From Streptomyces sp. A0642 (lineage in GTDB: Bacteria > Actinomycetota > Actinomycetes > Streptomycetales > Streptomycetaceae), in contig NZ_SSBL01000027.1 in assembly GCF_004795105.1 (NCBI RefSeq), positions 1-64,000 on the forward strand: 64,000 bases of DNA, read 5' to 3'. Position numbers and translations under genes: made by a program. Shown piece after piece: positions 1 through 7,306 of the stretch (the stretch's first letter is position 1; every line of letters starts with the position of its first letter). The notes beneath the pieces were generated by a model, which was not told the DNA's origin, did not search any database, and saw only the letters and a program-made list of their open reading frames with translations.

Positions 1-191
1 TTCAGATCCCCAGCGACGGCAGCCAGCGCGAACTGCGCGCCATCCTCGACTGGCTCGACGCCACCGGCATCGAAGCCGACGAACTCACCGTCCACACCCC
101 CGACCTCGACGACGTCTTCTTCGCCCTCACCAGCTCCAGCGTGCCGAGCCAGACCGCCCAGACCGCCCAGACCGAGGAGACAGTCCGATGA
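1..191 (+). CDS. ABC transporter ATP-binding protein, C-terminal end (partial)
   Basis: This is the last 62 codons of a gene that begins before the window. The reading frame ends in a TGA that overlaps the next ATG (ATGA, 188-191). The visible tail contains LTVHTPDLDDVFFALT, which matches the C-terminal end of DrrA-type ATPases (typically LDDVFLALTG). It is followed by a short repetitive tail with QTAQTAQT. Known of the family: DrrA-type ATPases energise ABC-2 permeases that export drugs or self-made antibiotics. The coupled downstream permease supports this reading. No nucleotide-binding motif lies inside the window, so the call rests on the tail and the context. Confidence 0.8.
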   Translation, partial: QIPSDGSQRELRAILDWLDATGIEADELTVHTPDLDDVFFALTSSSVPSQTAQTAQTEETVR

Positions 192-973
192 GCACCCTCT
201 CCCACACCGTCCGCGACTCCTCGACGATGCTGCGCCGCAACCTCCTGCACGCCCGGCGCTACCCCTCCCTCACCCTGAACCTGCTCCTCACCCCGATCAT
301 GCTGCTGCTGCTCTTCGTCTACATCTTCGGCGACGTCATGAGCACCGGCATCGGCGGCGCGGACCGCTCCGACTACATCGCCTACCTCGTTCCCGGCATT
401 CTGATGATGACCATCGGATCCACCGTGATCGGAGCCGCGGTCTCCGTCTCCACCGACATGTCCGAGGGCCTCATCGCCCGCTTCCGCACGATGGCGATCT
501 ACCGCGGCTCGGTGATCGTCGGACACGTCGTCGGCAGCGTGCTGCAGGTGCTCGCCAGCCTGCTCCTCGTCGGGGCGGTCGCCGTGGCCATCGGGTTCCG
601 GTCCACGGACGCCACCGCCCTGGAGTGGCTGGCCGCCTTCGGACTGCTCGCCCTCTTCGCCACGGCGCTCACCTGGATCGCGGTCGGGATGGGCATGGCC
701 AGCCCGAACGCCGAGGCGGCCGGCAACATGGCGATGCCGCTGATCCTGCTCCCGCTCATCTCCAGCGCCTTCATCCCGGCCGACACGATGCCGGGCTGGT
801 TCCGGCCCATCGCCGAGTACCAGCCCTTCACCCCGGCCATCGAAACCCTGCGCGGCCTGCTGCTCGGCACCGAGATCGGCAACAACGGGTGGATCGCGAT
901 CGTCTGGTGCGTGGGCCTCTCCGTGCTCGGCTACCGCTGGTCGATGGCCCAGTTCAACCGAGACCCGAAGTAA
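188..973 (+). CDS. ABC-2 type permease (DrrB-like), 261 aa
   Basis: An integral membrane protein with about six hydrophobic segments, for example around residues 33-52, 65-95, 120-140, 145-170, 178-200 and 235-255. It has the usual length and layout of DrrB-type ABC-2 permeases, including the segment YLVPGILMMTIGSTVIGAAV and a hydrophobic C-terminal helix. It starts at the ATG overlapping the stop of the ATPase gene by 4 bp, so the two are translationally coupled and should form one exporter. The substrate cannot be read from the sequence. Its last 20 bp overlap the 3' end of the convergent AfsR-like regulator gene. Confidence 0.9.
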   Translation: MSTLSHTVRDSSTMLRRNLLHARRYPSLTLNLLLTPIMLLLLFVYIFGDVMSTGIGGADRSDYIAYLVPGILMMTIGSTVIGAAVSVSTDMSEGLIARFRTMAIYRGSVIVGHVVGSVLQVLASLLLVGAVAVAIGFRSTDATALEWLAAFGLLALFATALTWIAVGMGMASPNAEAAGNMAMPLILLPLISSAFIPADTMPGWFRPIAEYQPFTPAIETLRGLLLGTEIGNNGWIAIVWCVGLSVLGYRWSMAQFNRDPK

Positions 974-3900
974 GCGCACGGGCTGTGTCCCACAGCTCGT
1001 CACGCTCCAGGGCGGCATACTCCGACATCGCGTCGGCGTACGCCGCCCGGTCGGCGTTCTCGGCCGCCCGCCGGGCACGGTCCGCCGACATCGTCGGCTG
1101 GAAGTCGCGCATCACCCGGAGGCGTTCGGCCAGGGCGAGCATCCGTACAGCCGTGACATCGCCGCCGTCCGAGGCGAGCCCCGCCAGACCGAGGGCGTGC
1201 AGCACCGTGCCGAACACCGGGAGCTGCCAGGGCGCGCCCACGGGGCCGGAAAGCAGTGTCTCCAGCCCCTTCCGCAGCCGGCCGAGAGGCTCCGCGACCA
1301 GCCCGAGACGGCCGGCGTGCGCATGCGCCGTCACCGCCGCCGACTGGATGTGCAGGGCCGACGGATCGAGCCAGAGGTCGTCGCCCTGGACCGCGCCCGC
1401 CTCGGACACCCGCTCCACGGCGTCGCGCCACAGGCCGAGGCCGACCTCCGACAGCCCGCGGGCGAGCGCGATCTCGGCGCGCCCGGCGAGGTCGGGCCGG
1501 TAGAAGGAATCCTGCTGCGGGGTGTTGTCGTGCTCCGCCTGCCGCAGCCAGTACTCGGCCTCCTCGGGATCGCCGCGCTGAAGGCAGGCGAGGACGAGGC
1601 TCCTGCGGATGAAGAGGTAGTCGTGCCCGTCGCCGAGCCGTGGCACCACCTCCAGCGTCGCCCGGAGGTGCTCGTACGCCTCTTCGCCCCGCCCCGTCCG
1701 CAGGCACAGCTCGCTGAGCCGGGAATGGCCCATGAGCTGCATGGACGGACTCTCGACGGGGGCCAGTTCGGTGAGTATCCGGCGGGCCGAGGCGAGCGCG
1801 CGGTCGATGTCGTGCTCGTACTCCCAGACGTATGTGGCGATGGACTCGGCGACGCCGGCGACCAGCGGTTCCTGGCTGTCGCAGAGCCCGCGCAACGTCT
1901 CGTGGCCGGGAGGCAGCATCTCGGGGACCGCGCCCAGCACGGTCGCGATGGCCCGCGGGAGCGTGTCCGGCGGAGCCGCGGGCAGCCGGCGGAGGGTGAC
2001 GAGTTGCCGTACGGCGACCGGCCCGTTGGCCATGAACAGGCCCGCTGTGCACATCGCCGCGGCGGCGCGGGCGACTTCGACGTACGCGGGTTCGGGGTGG
2101 TAGTGCGAGAGGATCGGGCCGGTGTCCGAGGCGAGGGTGGCCAGGCGCGGGAAGCCGGAGTCGGTGGACCACAGGGCGGCGAGGACGGCGGTGAGGGCGG
2201 CGACGGTACGGGCGTCCTCGCGGGCCAGGGCGAGCCGCAGGGCGAGGACGAGATTGTCCTGCTCGGGCCTGATCCGCTCCCAGGCGGCGCGCGGCCGCCG
2301 GCTGAAGAACCAGTCGTGGTGCGTGACCCCGAAGCCCCGTGCCCAGGAGAGCAGCAGGCCGATGGCCGCCTCGTCCTCCCCCGCCTCCGCGCGGCGGGCC
2401 GCGCTGAACTCCCGTACCGTTTCCAGCATCCGGAACCGCACGCCGGCCGGGGTGTCGGCGGCGGTGAGCAGCGACTGATCGGTCAGTTGCTCCAGCAGGA
2501 ACAGCGCGTCGTCGCCGAGGACGTGCTCCGCCGCCTCACCGCAGAAGCCGCCGGGGAAGACGGACAGCGTCCGCAGCGCCGCCCTGGCGTCCTCCGCGAG
2601 CAGGTTCCAGCTCCAGTCGACGACCGCGTGCAGGGTGCGGTGGCGCTCCGGGGCGTCCCGCGCCCCGCCGCGCAGGAGCGCGAACCGGTCGCCGAGGCGG
2701 CGGGCGATCTCCGGCACCGACAGCACCCGCACCCGTGCCGCCGCCAGTTCCACGGCGAGCGGCAGCCCTTCGAGGTGGCGGCACAGGTCGGCCACGGCGT
2801 CCGGGAGCAGTTCCACGCCGGGCCTTGCCGCCCTGGCCCGCTGGACGAACAGTTCGACGGCGGTGCCGGTGCCGAGTTCCGGCAGCGCGTACACCGCCTC
2901 GGAGGTGAGCCCCAGCGGGGCCCGGCTGGTGGCGAGCACCCGCAGGTTCTTCGACGACGAGACCAGGGCCTGCACGAGATCGGCGGCTCCGCCGATCACC
3001 TGCTCGCAGTTGTCGAGGACAAGGAGCGCGGGTCCGGAGCCGAGCACCCCGAGGATGCCGGCCACCGGGTCGGCCGCGGCCTGCCCGCTCATGGCTCCCG
3101 CCCCGAGCGCGGAGGCCACTTCCGCGGCCACGTCCGCGTCGGCGGTGACACCGGCGAGCGGCACGAAGTGCACCACGCGCTGTTCGGCCCGGCGGCAGAC
3201 GGCATGCGAGAGCCGGGTCTTGCCGAGGCCGCCGGGACCGGCCACCGTCACGACGCGTGAGGTACGCAGGAGGTTCCGCACCGCCGCGATGTCCTCGTCC
3301 CGGCCGAGCAGCGGATTCGGCTCGTGCGGGACACCGTGCCTGACCGGCGGCGTCTCGCCGCGCAGCAGCTCGTGCTGTACGGCCTTGAGCGCCGCCCCCG
3401 GGTCGGTGCCGAGTTCGTCGCGGAGCTCGCCGCGGTAGGCCTCGTACCGGGTCAGCGCGGCCGACGGGCCCGTCGTCGCCGCCTCGCCGCGCAGCAGTTC
3501 GGCGAGCACCTCCTCGTCGCGCGGATGCGCGGAGGCGGCCGCGGCCAGCGGTCCGGCGGCCTCCGCATGCCTCCCTAGACGGGCGAGCGCGAGGGCCCGC
3601 GCGCGGACGAGGGCCTCCCGGACGGGGGCGCGCTCGGCGCGCAGCGCCGCCACGGGGTCGCCCTCGGCACCGGCCGTGTCCGGCGTGCCGGCCCACAGCG
3701 CGAGCCCGGCCTCGGCCGCCGCGAGCGATCCGGCGTGGTCCCCGGCCCTGGCCCGGTCCGCGCCGGCGGCGGCGTGCAGCAGCAGGGCGGAGGCGTCGAC
3801 CTGGTCCTCGGCCAGGGCGAGCCGGTATCCGGTCGGCGTACTGACGATGACCTCGGCGCCCAGCAGCGACCGGGCCCTGGACACGAGGACCTGCACCGCC

Positions 3901-4073
3901 TTTCCGGGCCGCTCCGGCAGTTCGTCCGGCCACAGCCCTTCCACGAGCCGCCCGGTGCTGCAACCCGTGCGCAGGTCGCCCGCGAGGAGGGCGAGCAGAC
4001 CGCGGAGCCTGGGCGCGGTGAGCTCCTGCCCCCGGTAGGCGACACGCGGAAGCAGGGTCAGGTCGGTGGTCAC
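954..4073 (-). CDS. AfsR/SARP-type transcriptional regulator with NB-ARC ATPase, 1039 aa
   Basis: A large multidomain regulator. Residues 1-95 resemble an OmpR-type winged helix (VQVLVSRARSLLG, then STPTGYRLAL). A bacterial transcriptional activation domain (BTAD) follows to about residue 245. The NB-ARC/AAA ATPase has Walker A VAGPGGLGKTRL (around 277) and Walker B ALLVLDNCEQV. The C-terminal half is helical and TPR-like. In Streptomyces this architecture controls secondary metabolism or exporters. It lies convergent to a DrrAB-type exporter, a common pairing. The start is a GTG followed by TTDLTLLP. The TGA stop lies inside the permease gene, so any transcription terminator must lie within coding DNA. 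Confidence 0.9.
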   Translation of the reverse strand: MTTDLTLLPRVAYRGQELTAPRLRGLLALLAGDLRTGCSTGRLVEGLWPDELPERPGKAVQVLVSRARSLLGAEVIVSTPTGYRLALAEDQVDASALLLHAAAGADRARAGDHAGSLAAAEAGLALWAGTPDTAGAEGDPVAALRAERAPVREALVRARALALARLGRHAEAAGPLAAAASAHPRDEEVLAELLRGEAATTGPSAALTRYEAYRGELRDELGTDPGAALKAVQHELLRGETPPVRHGVPHEPNPLLGRDEDIAAVRNLLRTSRVVTVAGPGGLGKTRLSHAVCRRAEQRVVHFVPLAGVTADADVAAEVASALGAGAMSGQAAADPVAGILGVLGSGPALLVLDNCEQVIGGAADLVQALVSSSKNLRVLATSRAPLGLTSEAVYALPELGTGTAVELFVQRARAARPGVELLPDAVADLCRHLEGLPLAVELAAARVRVLSVPEIARRLGDRFALLRGGARDAPERHRTLHAVVDWSWNLLAEDARAALRTLSVFPGGFCGEAAEHVLGDDALFLLEQLTDQSLLTAADTPAGVRFRMLETVREFSAARRAEAGEDEAAIGLLLSWARGFGVTHHDWFFSRRPRAAWERIRPEQDNLVLALRLALAREDARTVAALTAVLAALWSTDSGFPRLATLASDTGPILSHYHPEPAYVEVARAAAAMCTAGLFMANGPVAVRQLVTLRRLPAAPPDTLPRAIATVLGAVPEMLPPGHETLRGLCDSQEPLVAGVAESIATYVWEYEHDIDRALASARRILTELAPVESPSMQLMGHSRLSELCLRTGRGEEAYEHLRATLEVVPRLGDGHDYLFIRRSLVLACLQRGDPEEAEYWLRQAEHDNTPQQDSFYRPDLAGRAEIALARGLSEVGLGLWRDAVERVSEAGAVQGDDLWLDPSALHIQSAAVTAHAHAGRLGLVAEPLGRLRKGLETLLSGPVGAPWQLPVFGTVLHALGLAGLASDGGDVTAVRMLALAERLRVMRDFQPTMSADRARRAAENADRAAYADAMSEYAALERDELWDTARALTSGLG

Positions 4074-4438
4074 CCGTGCAGGTTAGCCAAGGCCCGGCCC
4101 GCGCAACTCCCCGCGGGCCGAACTCGGTTCGGCAGCTCGTCGGGCGACCCCGAGGTCACCGGAAGCGCCGCGCCGACCCGCTCCGACCGCCTCTCGACGG
4201 ACGCGGGTTCCGTCCGGGGAGGGGCGCCTCCCCGGGTGCCGCACCCCGCAGGCACCGCTGCCCTCCGGGACCGATGGACGCACTCCACGTGCCGAACCGA
4301 TGGGGCGGGCGGATCCTGGCGGGGGACGGCATGTCCGGTGCTGAGCCGCGTCCTTCTTCCGCAGGTCCGACCCCAGTCGTCACTCGAACGCCACACCCCC
4401 ACGACAGACCCATCTCATATCTGAGATAGCCTTTCGGC
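4074..4438. other. Intergenic region between divergent regulator and XRE-MurA genes
   Basis: 365 bp between two divergently transcribed genes. No convincing gene is seen. The only clear structure is the palindrome close to the downstream ATG, listed separately. Promoters for both genes should lie here, but no strong -35/-10 pair was identified. Confidence 0.5.
4412..4427. promoter_or_regulatory. Palindromic candidate operator upstream of XRE-MurA fusion
   Basis: ATCTCA-TATC-TGAGAT is a perfect 6-4-6 inverted repeat ending 11 bp before the ATG at 4439. It overlaps a second perfect palindrome, TATCT-G-AGATA (4418-4428). It is AT-rich compared with its surroundings and is placed where a repressor would block initiation. 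XRE-family proteins bind such short palindromes and often autoregulate, so self-binding by the fused HTH domain is the simplest inference. Confidence 0.5.
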
Positions 4439-5968
4439 ATGTCAGATGACTACCTCGCACGTATCGGCAAGCTCATCCGTGACGCCCGTCAGCACCGGGG
4501 CTGGACACAGAGTCAGCTGGCCGAGGCGCTCGCCACCAGCCAGAGCGCCGTGAACCGCATTGAGCGCGGCAATCAAAATATCAGCCTTGAGATGATCGCG
4601 CGCATCGGCGAAGCGCTCGACAGCGAAATCGTGTCGCTCGGCTACGCCGGTCCCATGCACCTGCGGGTGGTCGGCGGCCGCCGGCTCTCCGGGGCGATCG
4701 ACGTCAAGACCAGCAAGAACGCCTGTGTGGCGCTGCTCTGCGCCTCCCTGCTCAACAAGGGCCGTACGGTATTGCGCCGGGTGGCCAGGATCGAGGAGGT
4801 CTACCGCCTCCTGGAGGTGCTGAACTCCATCGGTGTGCGCGCCCGGTGGATCAACGACGGCACCGATCTGGAGATCGTCCCGCCGGCCCGGCTGGACATG
4901 GACGCCATCGACGCGGACGCCGCCCGCCGGACCCGGTCGATCATCATGTTCCTCGGCCCGCTGCTGCACCGCATGGACCAGTTCAAGCTGCCGTACGCGG
5001 GCGGCTGCGACCTCGGCACCCGGACGATCGAGCCGCACATGATCGCGCTGCGTCGTTTCGGCCTGGAGATCGCGGCGACCGAGGGCATCTACCACGCCCA
5101 GGTCAACCACTCCATCACCCCCGGCCGCCCCATCGTGCTGACCGAGCGCGGCGACACCGTGACCGAGAACGCGCTGCTGGCCGCCGCCCGGCACGACGGC
5201 ACGACCGTCATCCGCAACGCGTCCTCCAACTACATGGTCCAGGACCTCTGCTTCTTCCTGGAGGCCCTCGGCGTACGGGTGGACGGCGTCGGCACGACGA
5301 CGCTGACCGTGCACGGTGTGCCCAGCATCGACGTGGACGTCGACTACTCCCCCTCGGAGGACCCGGTCGAGGCGATGAGCCTGCTCGCCGCCGCCGTCGT
5401 GACGGAGTCCGAGCTGACGATCCGCCGCGTGCCGATCGAGTTCCTGGAGATCGAGCTCGCGGTCCTGGAGGAGATGGGCGTCGACTGCGCCCGCACGGCG
5501 GAGTACGCCGCCGACAACGGCCGCACCCGCCTGGTCGACCTGACGGTCCGCCCCTCCAAGCTGGAGGCGCCGATCGACAAAATCCACCCGATGCCGTTCC
5601 CCGGCCTCAACATCGACAACGTGCCCTTCTTCGCGGCCATCGCCGCCTCGGCGCACGGCCAGACGCTGATCCACGACTGGGTCTACGACAACCGTGCCAT
5701 CTACCTCACCGACCTCAACCGCCTGGGCGGCCGCCTCCAGCTCCTGGACCCGCACCGCGTTCTGGTCGAGGGCCCGACGCGCTGGCGCGCGGCGGAGATG
5801 ATGTGCCCGCCGGCCCTGCGGCCGGCCGTGGTGGTCCTGCTCGCGATGATGGCGGCCGAGGGGACCTCCGTACTGCGCAACGTGTATGTGATCAACCGCG
5901 GTTACGAGGAGCTGGCGGAGCGGCTGAACTCGGTGGGGGCGCAGATCGAGATCTTCCGGGACATCTGA
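4439..5968 (+). CDS. XRE helix-turn-helix fused to MurA-like enolpyruvyl transferase, 509 aa
   Basis: Residues 1-68 form an XRE/Cro DNA-binding domain (IRDARQHRGWTQSQLAEALA, then SQSAVNRIERG). Residues about 73-509 match UDP-N-acetylglucosamine 1-carboxyvinyltransferase (MurA). The Lys-Asn pair of the substrate site is present (TSKNA, K93-N94). The catalytic-loop cysteine is present (YAGGCDLGTR, C190, corresponding to E. coli Cys115). The EPSP-synthase-like inside-out barrel repeats continue to the end. MurA makes the first committed step of peptidoglycan synthesis from UDP-GlcNAc and PEP. An extra DNA-binding domain suggests a second, regulatory copy that may couple precursor sensing to transcription. 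Whether it is catalytically active is unknown, though the key residues are retained. It starts 11 bp after a palindrome and has only a weak ribosome-binding site. Confidence 0.9.
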   Translation: MSDDYLARIGKLIRDARQHRGWTQSQLAEALATSQSAVNRIERGNQNISLEMIARIGEALDSEIVSLGYAGPMHLRVVGGRRLSGAIDVKTSKNACVALLCASLLNKGRTVLRRVARIEEVYRLLEVLNSIGVRARWINDGTDLEIVPPARLDMDAIDADAARRTRSIIMFLGPLLHRMDQFKLPYAGGCDLGTRTIEPHMIALRRFGLEIAATEGIYHAQVNHSITPGRPIVLTERGDTVTENALLAAARHDGTTVIRNASSNYMVQDLCFFLEALGVRVDGVGTTTLTVHGVPSIDVDVDYSPSEDPVEAMSLLAAAVVTESELTIRRVPIEFLEIELAVLEEMGVDCARTAEYAADNGRTRLVDLTVRPSKLEAPIDKIHPMPFPGLNIDNVPFFAAIAASAHGQTLIHDWVYDNRAIYLTDLNRLGGRLQLLDPHRVLVEGPTRWRAAEMMCPPALRPAVVVLLAMMAAEGTSVLRNVYVINRGYEELAERLNSVGAQIEIFRDI

Positions 5969-5976
5969 CGGGCGGG

Positions 5977-6010
5977 GTGTCGTGCCCCTTGAGGGCAAGG
6001 GGCACGACAC
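5977..6010 (+). terminator. Strong hairpin terminator after XRE-MurA gene
   Basis: A perfect 14-bp stem (5977-5990 with 5997-6010) closes a 6-nt loop, starting 8 nt after the TGA stop. There is no T tract afterwards, which is usual for Streptomyces terminators. Confidence 0.85.
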
Positions 6011-6459
6011 CGCAACATGCCAGCTGACCTGCGGATATATACCTTCACAGCCCTCCACTGATCACTGTTGTTTTTCAGCACCTTGTGCAACGCACGTGCA
6101 AGATGATCTTGAATCGGTGACGGTACGTCAGAGAAGCCTGAGTGCCCATCAGCCTTCACGGAGGGTTGTCGCCGAAGTGGCCTCGCGACGTCCGATATCG
6201 GTCGTGTCACGCCGACCGCGTGTGGTCGACGAGGTGAACCGTCATCTGCCCGACGTCTCCGGCCTCGCGACGCAGCCCGGGGTCCGGCCGCGCATCCGAG
6301 TCCTCCGGCTGACCACTCGCCACGCAGCAGAGGACCCGCACCACGTGGGCGCGGGTCCTCTGTCGTAGACGGGCGCCGTGTCACGGGTTGAGCCTGCGCC
6401 CACCTCGTGGGAGCACCCGCCATGACGTCCGGGCCGGCGGGGTGTCGGGCCGCCCTACG
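6011..6459. other. Non-coding stretch before integrase remnant
   Basis: About 450 bp with no gene that I can support. It contains one strong hairpin (6329-6361, listed separately). No tRNA cloverleaf or T-loop consensus was found, although the adjacent integrase remnant made an attachment site worth looking for. Confidence 0.5.
6329..6361. terminator. Hairpin, possible bidirectional terminator
   Basis: Perfect 11-bp arms (6329-6339 and 6351-6361, AGAGGACCCGC and its complement) enclose an 11-nt loop. No gene ends immediately upstream, so it may belong to a lost gene or to a small RNA. It lies at the left edge of the accessory region. Confidence 0.5.
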
Positions 6460-6735
6460 ATGAGCAGCGTGACAAGCCTTCGCGCCCCAGGCTCTGGCCC
6501 TCAGCACATAGCCGTGGGGACCGCCGAGACCCACCGACAGCTGACCGACTCCACCCACCTGATGCACTCCTCCGACATGCCCGTCTTCATTGCCTGGTAC
6601 GCGAGCGTTGGTCGGCGGCCGCTGCTTGCTACCCCGGAGACTGTCACCGAGTACGTGGCGCACTTGACCGAAACCCCGTCGCCGAAGACCGGCCGCCCGC
6701 TCGCCCCTGGGTCCATCAATCGCGTGAGCTGGAGC
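6460..6735 (+). pseudogene. Tyrosine recombinase/integrase N-terminal fragment
   Basis: Translation from the ATG at 6460 gives a stretch resembling the SAM-like N-terminal DNA-binding domain of XerC-type tyrosine recombinases: FIAWYASVGRRPLLATPETV, then TEYVAHLTE and GRPLAPGSINR. Homology stops abruptly near 6730. The frame then runs through unrelated sequence to 6813 and overlaps the opposite-strand gene ending at 6767. The catalytic domain (R...H-x-x-R...Y) is absent. It is therefore a relic of an integrative element, lying directly beside a restriction system. It is less likely to be a working small protein. Confidence 0.6.
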
Positions 6736-6766
6736 CCTGGTAACCGTCCCGCACGCGACCGCCCCG

Positions 6767-7225
6767 TCAGAGACCGGCCCTCGCCAGCAGAGTCTTCAGC
6801 GCTCCCGGCTTGACCTTCTGCACGGACCGCACCTGGCCGAGTTCCAGCTCGTCCCGACTCACCGGGTCGGCGTACAGGGCATCCGTGGGGCCGGGCAGGA
6901 GGGTCACATCCACCCGATAGGAGAAGTCGGGGTCGTCGGGGTCCCCTTCCGGCTCTCCGTCGACCTCCGCCACCGCGGCGACCGCCGACTCGGGCTGACT
7001 GAAGAAGACCCATAGACGGTCCCCCGGGTTCATGCGGTTTCGTCGGCTGAGCCAGAGGTCCAGTGCGGGATCCTGATGGGCGAGGCGGCGCACGGTCTCC
7101 TTGTCGGACGGCTCCCCGTCGAGGGTGTCCTTGTTCGGATTCAGGATGTAGATCCAGTCCTGCACGGTCTCTCCCGTCGCCGTCGTGCACGCCGCCCGAG
7201 ATCCGGCCTCGCGGTGCTGGCCCAT
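6767..7225 (-). CDS. EVE/PUA-like domain protein, 152 aa, divergent from McrBC (tentative)
   Basis: A small soluble protein read from the ATG at 7225. A purine-rich GGGGG lies upstream as a possible ribosome-binding site. The core DWIYILNPNKDTL, then NRMNPGDRLWVFFSQ and AVAAVAEV, has the look of EVE/PUA-fold proteins. In these a beta-barrel with a central GD-(R/x)-hydrophobic turn cradles a modified base. Known of the fold: EVE and related domains recognise modified cytosines and are frequent partners of McrB-type nucleases. It is transcribed divergently from mcrB with 81 bp between the starts, so shared control is plausible. The family assignment comes from pattern recognition only. Confidence 0.5.
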   Translation of the reverse strand: MGQHREAGSRAACTTATGETVQDWIYILNPNKDTLDGEPSDKETVRRLAHQDPALDLWLSRRNRMNPGDRLWVFFSQPESAVAAVAEVDGEPEGDPDDPDFSYRVDVTLLPGPTDALYADPVSRDELELGQVRSVQKVKPGALKTLLARAGL

Positions 7226-7306
7226 CGTGCCAGCCCCCGTGGCGCACACGCAGGAGGTCGACCGACTTTTCCGGACGCGGAGACCACTGTGTCGCCGTCC
7301 GGCATC

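Noticed and set aside
1197..3260. Long open frame of 687 codons antisense to the AfsR-like regulator
   Set aside because: Its translation is low-complexity and Arg/Gly/Gln-rich with no family features. The opposite strand encodes a complete multidomain protein. It is a GC-bias shadow.
6329..6361. tRNA or attachment site beside the integrase relic
   Set aside because: The hairpin has no cloverleaf, T-loop or CCA-like acceptor pattern, and no matching repeat was seen on the other side of the mcrBC region.
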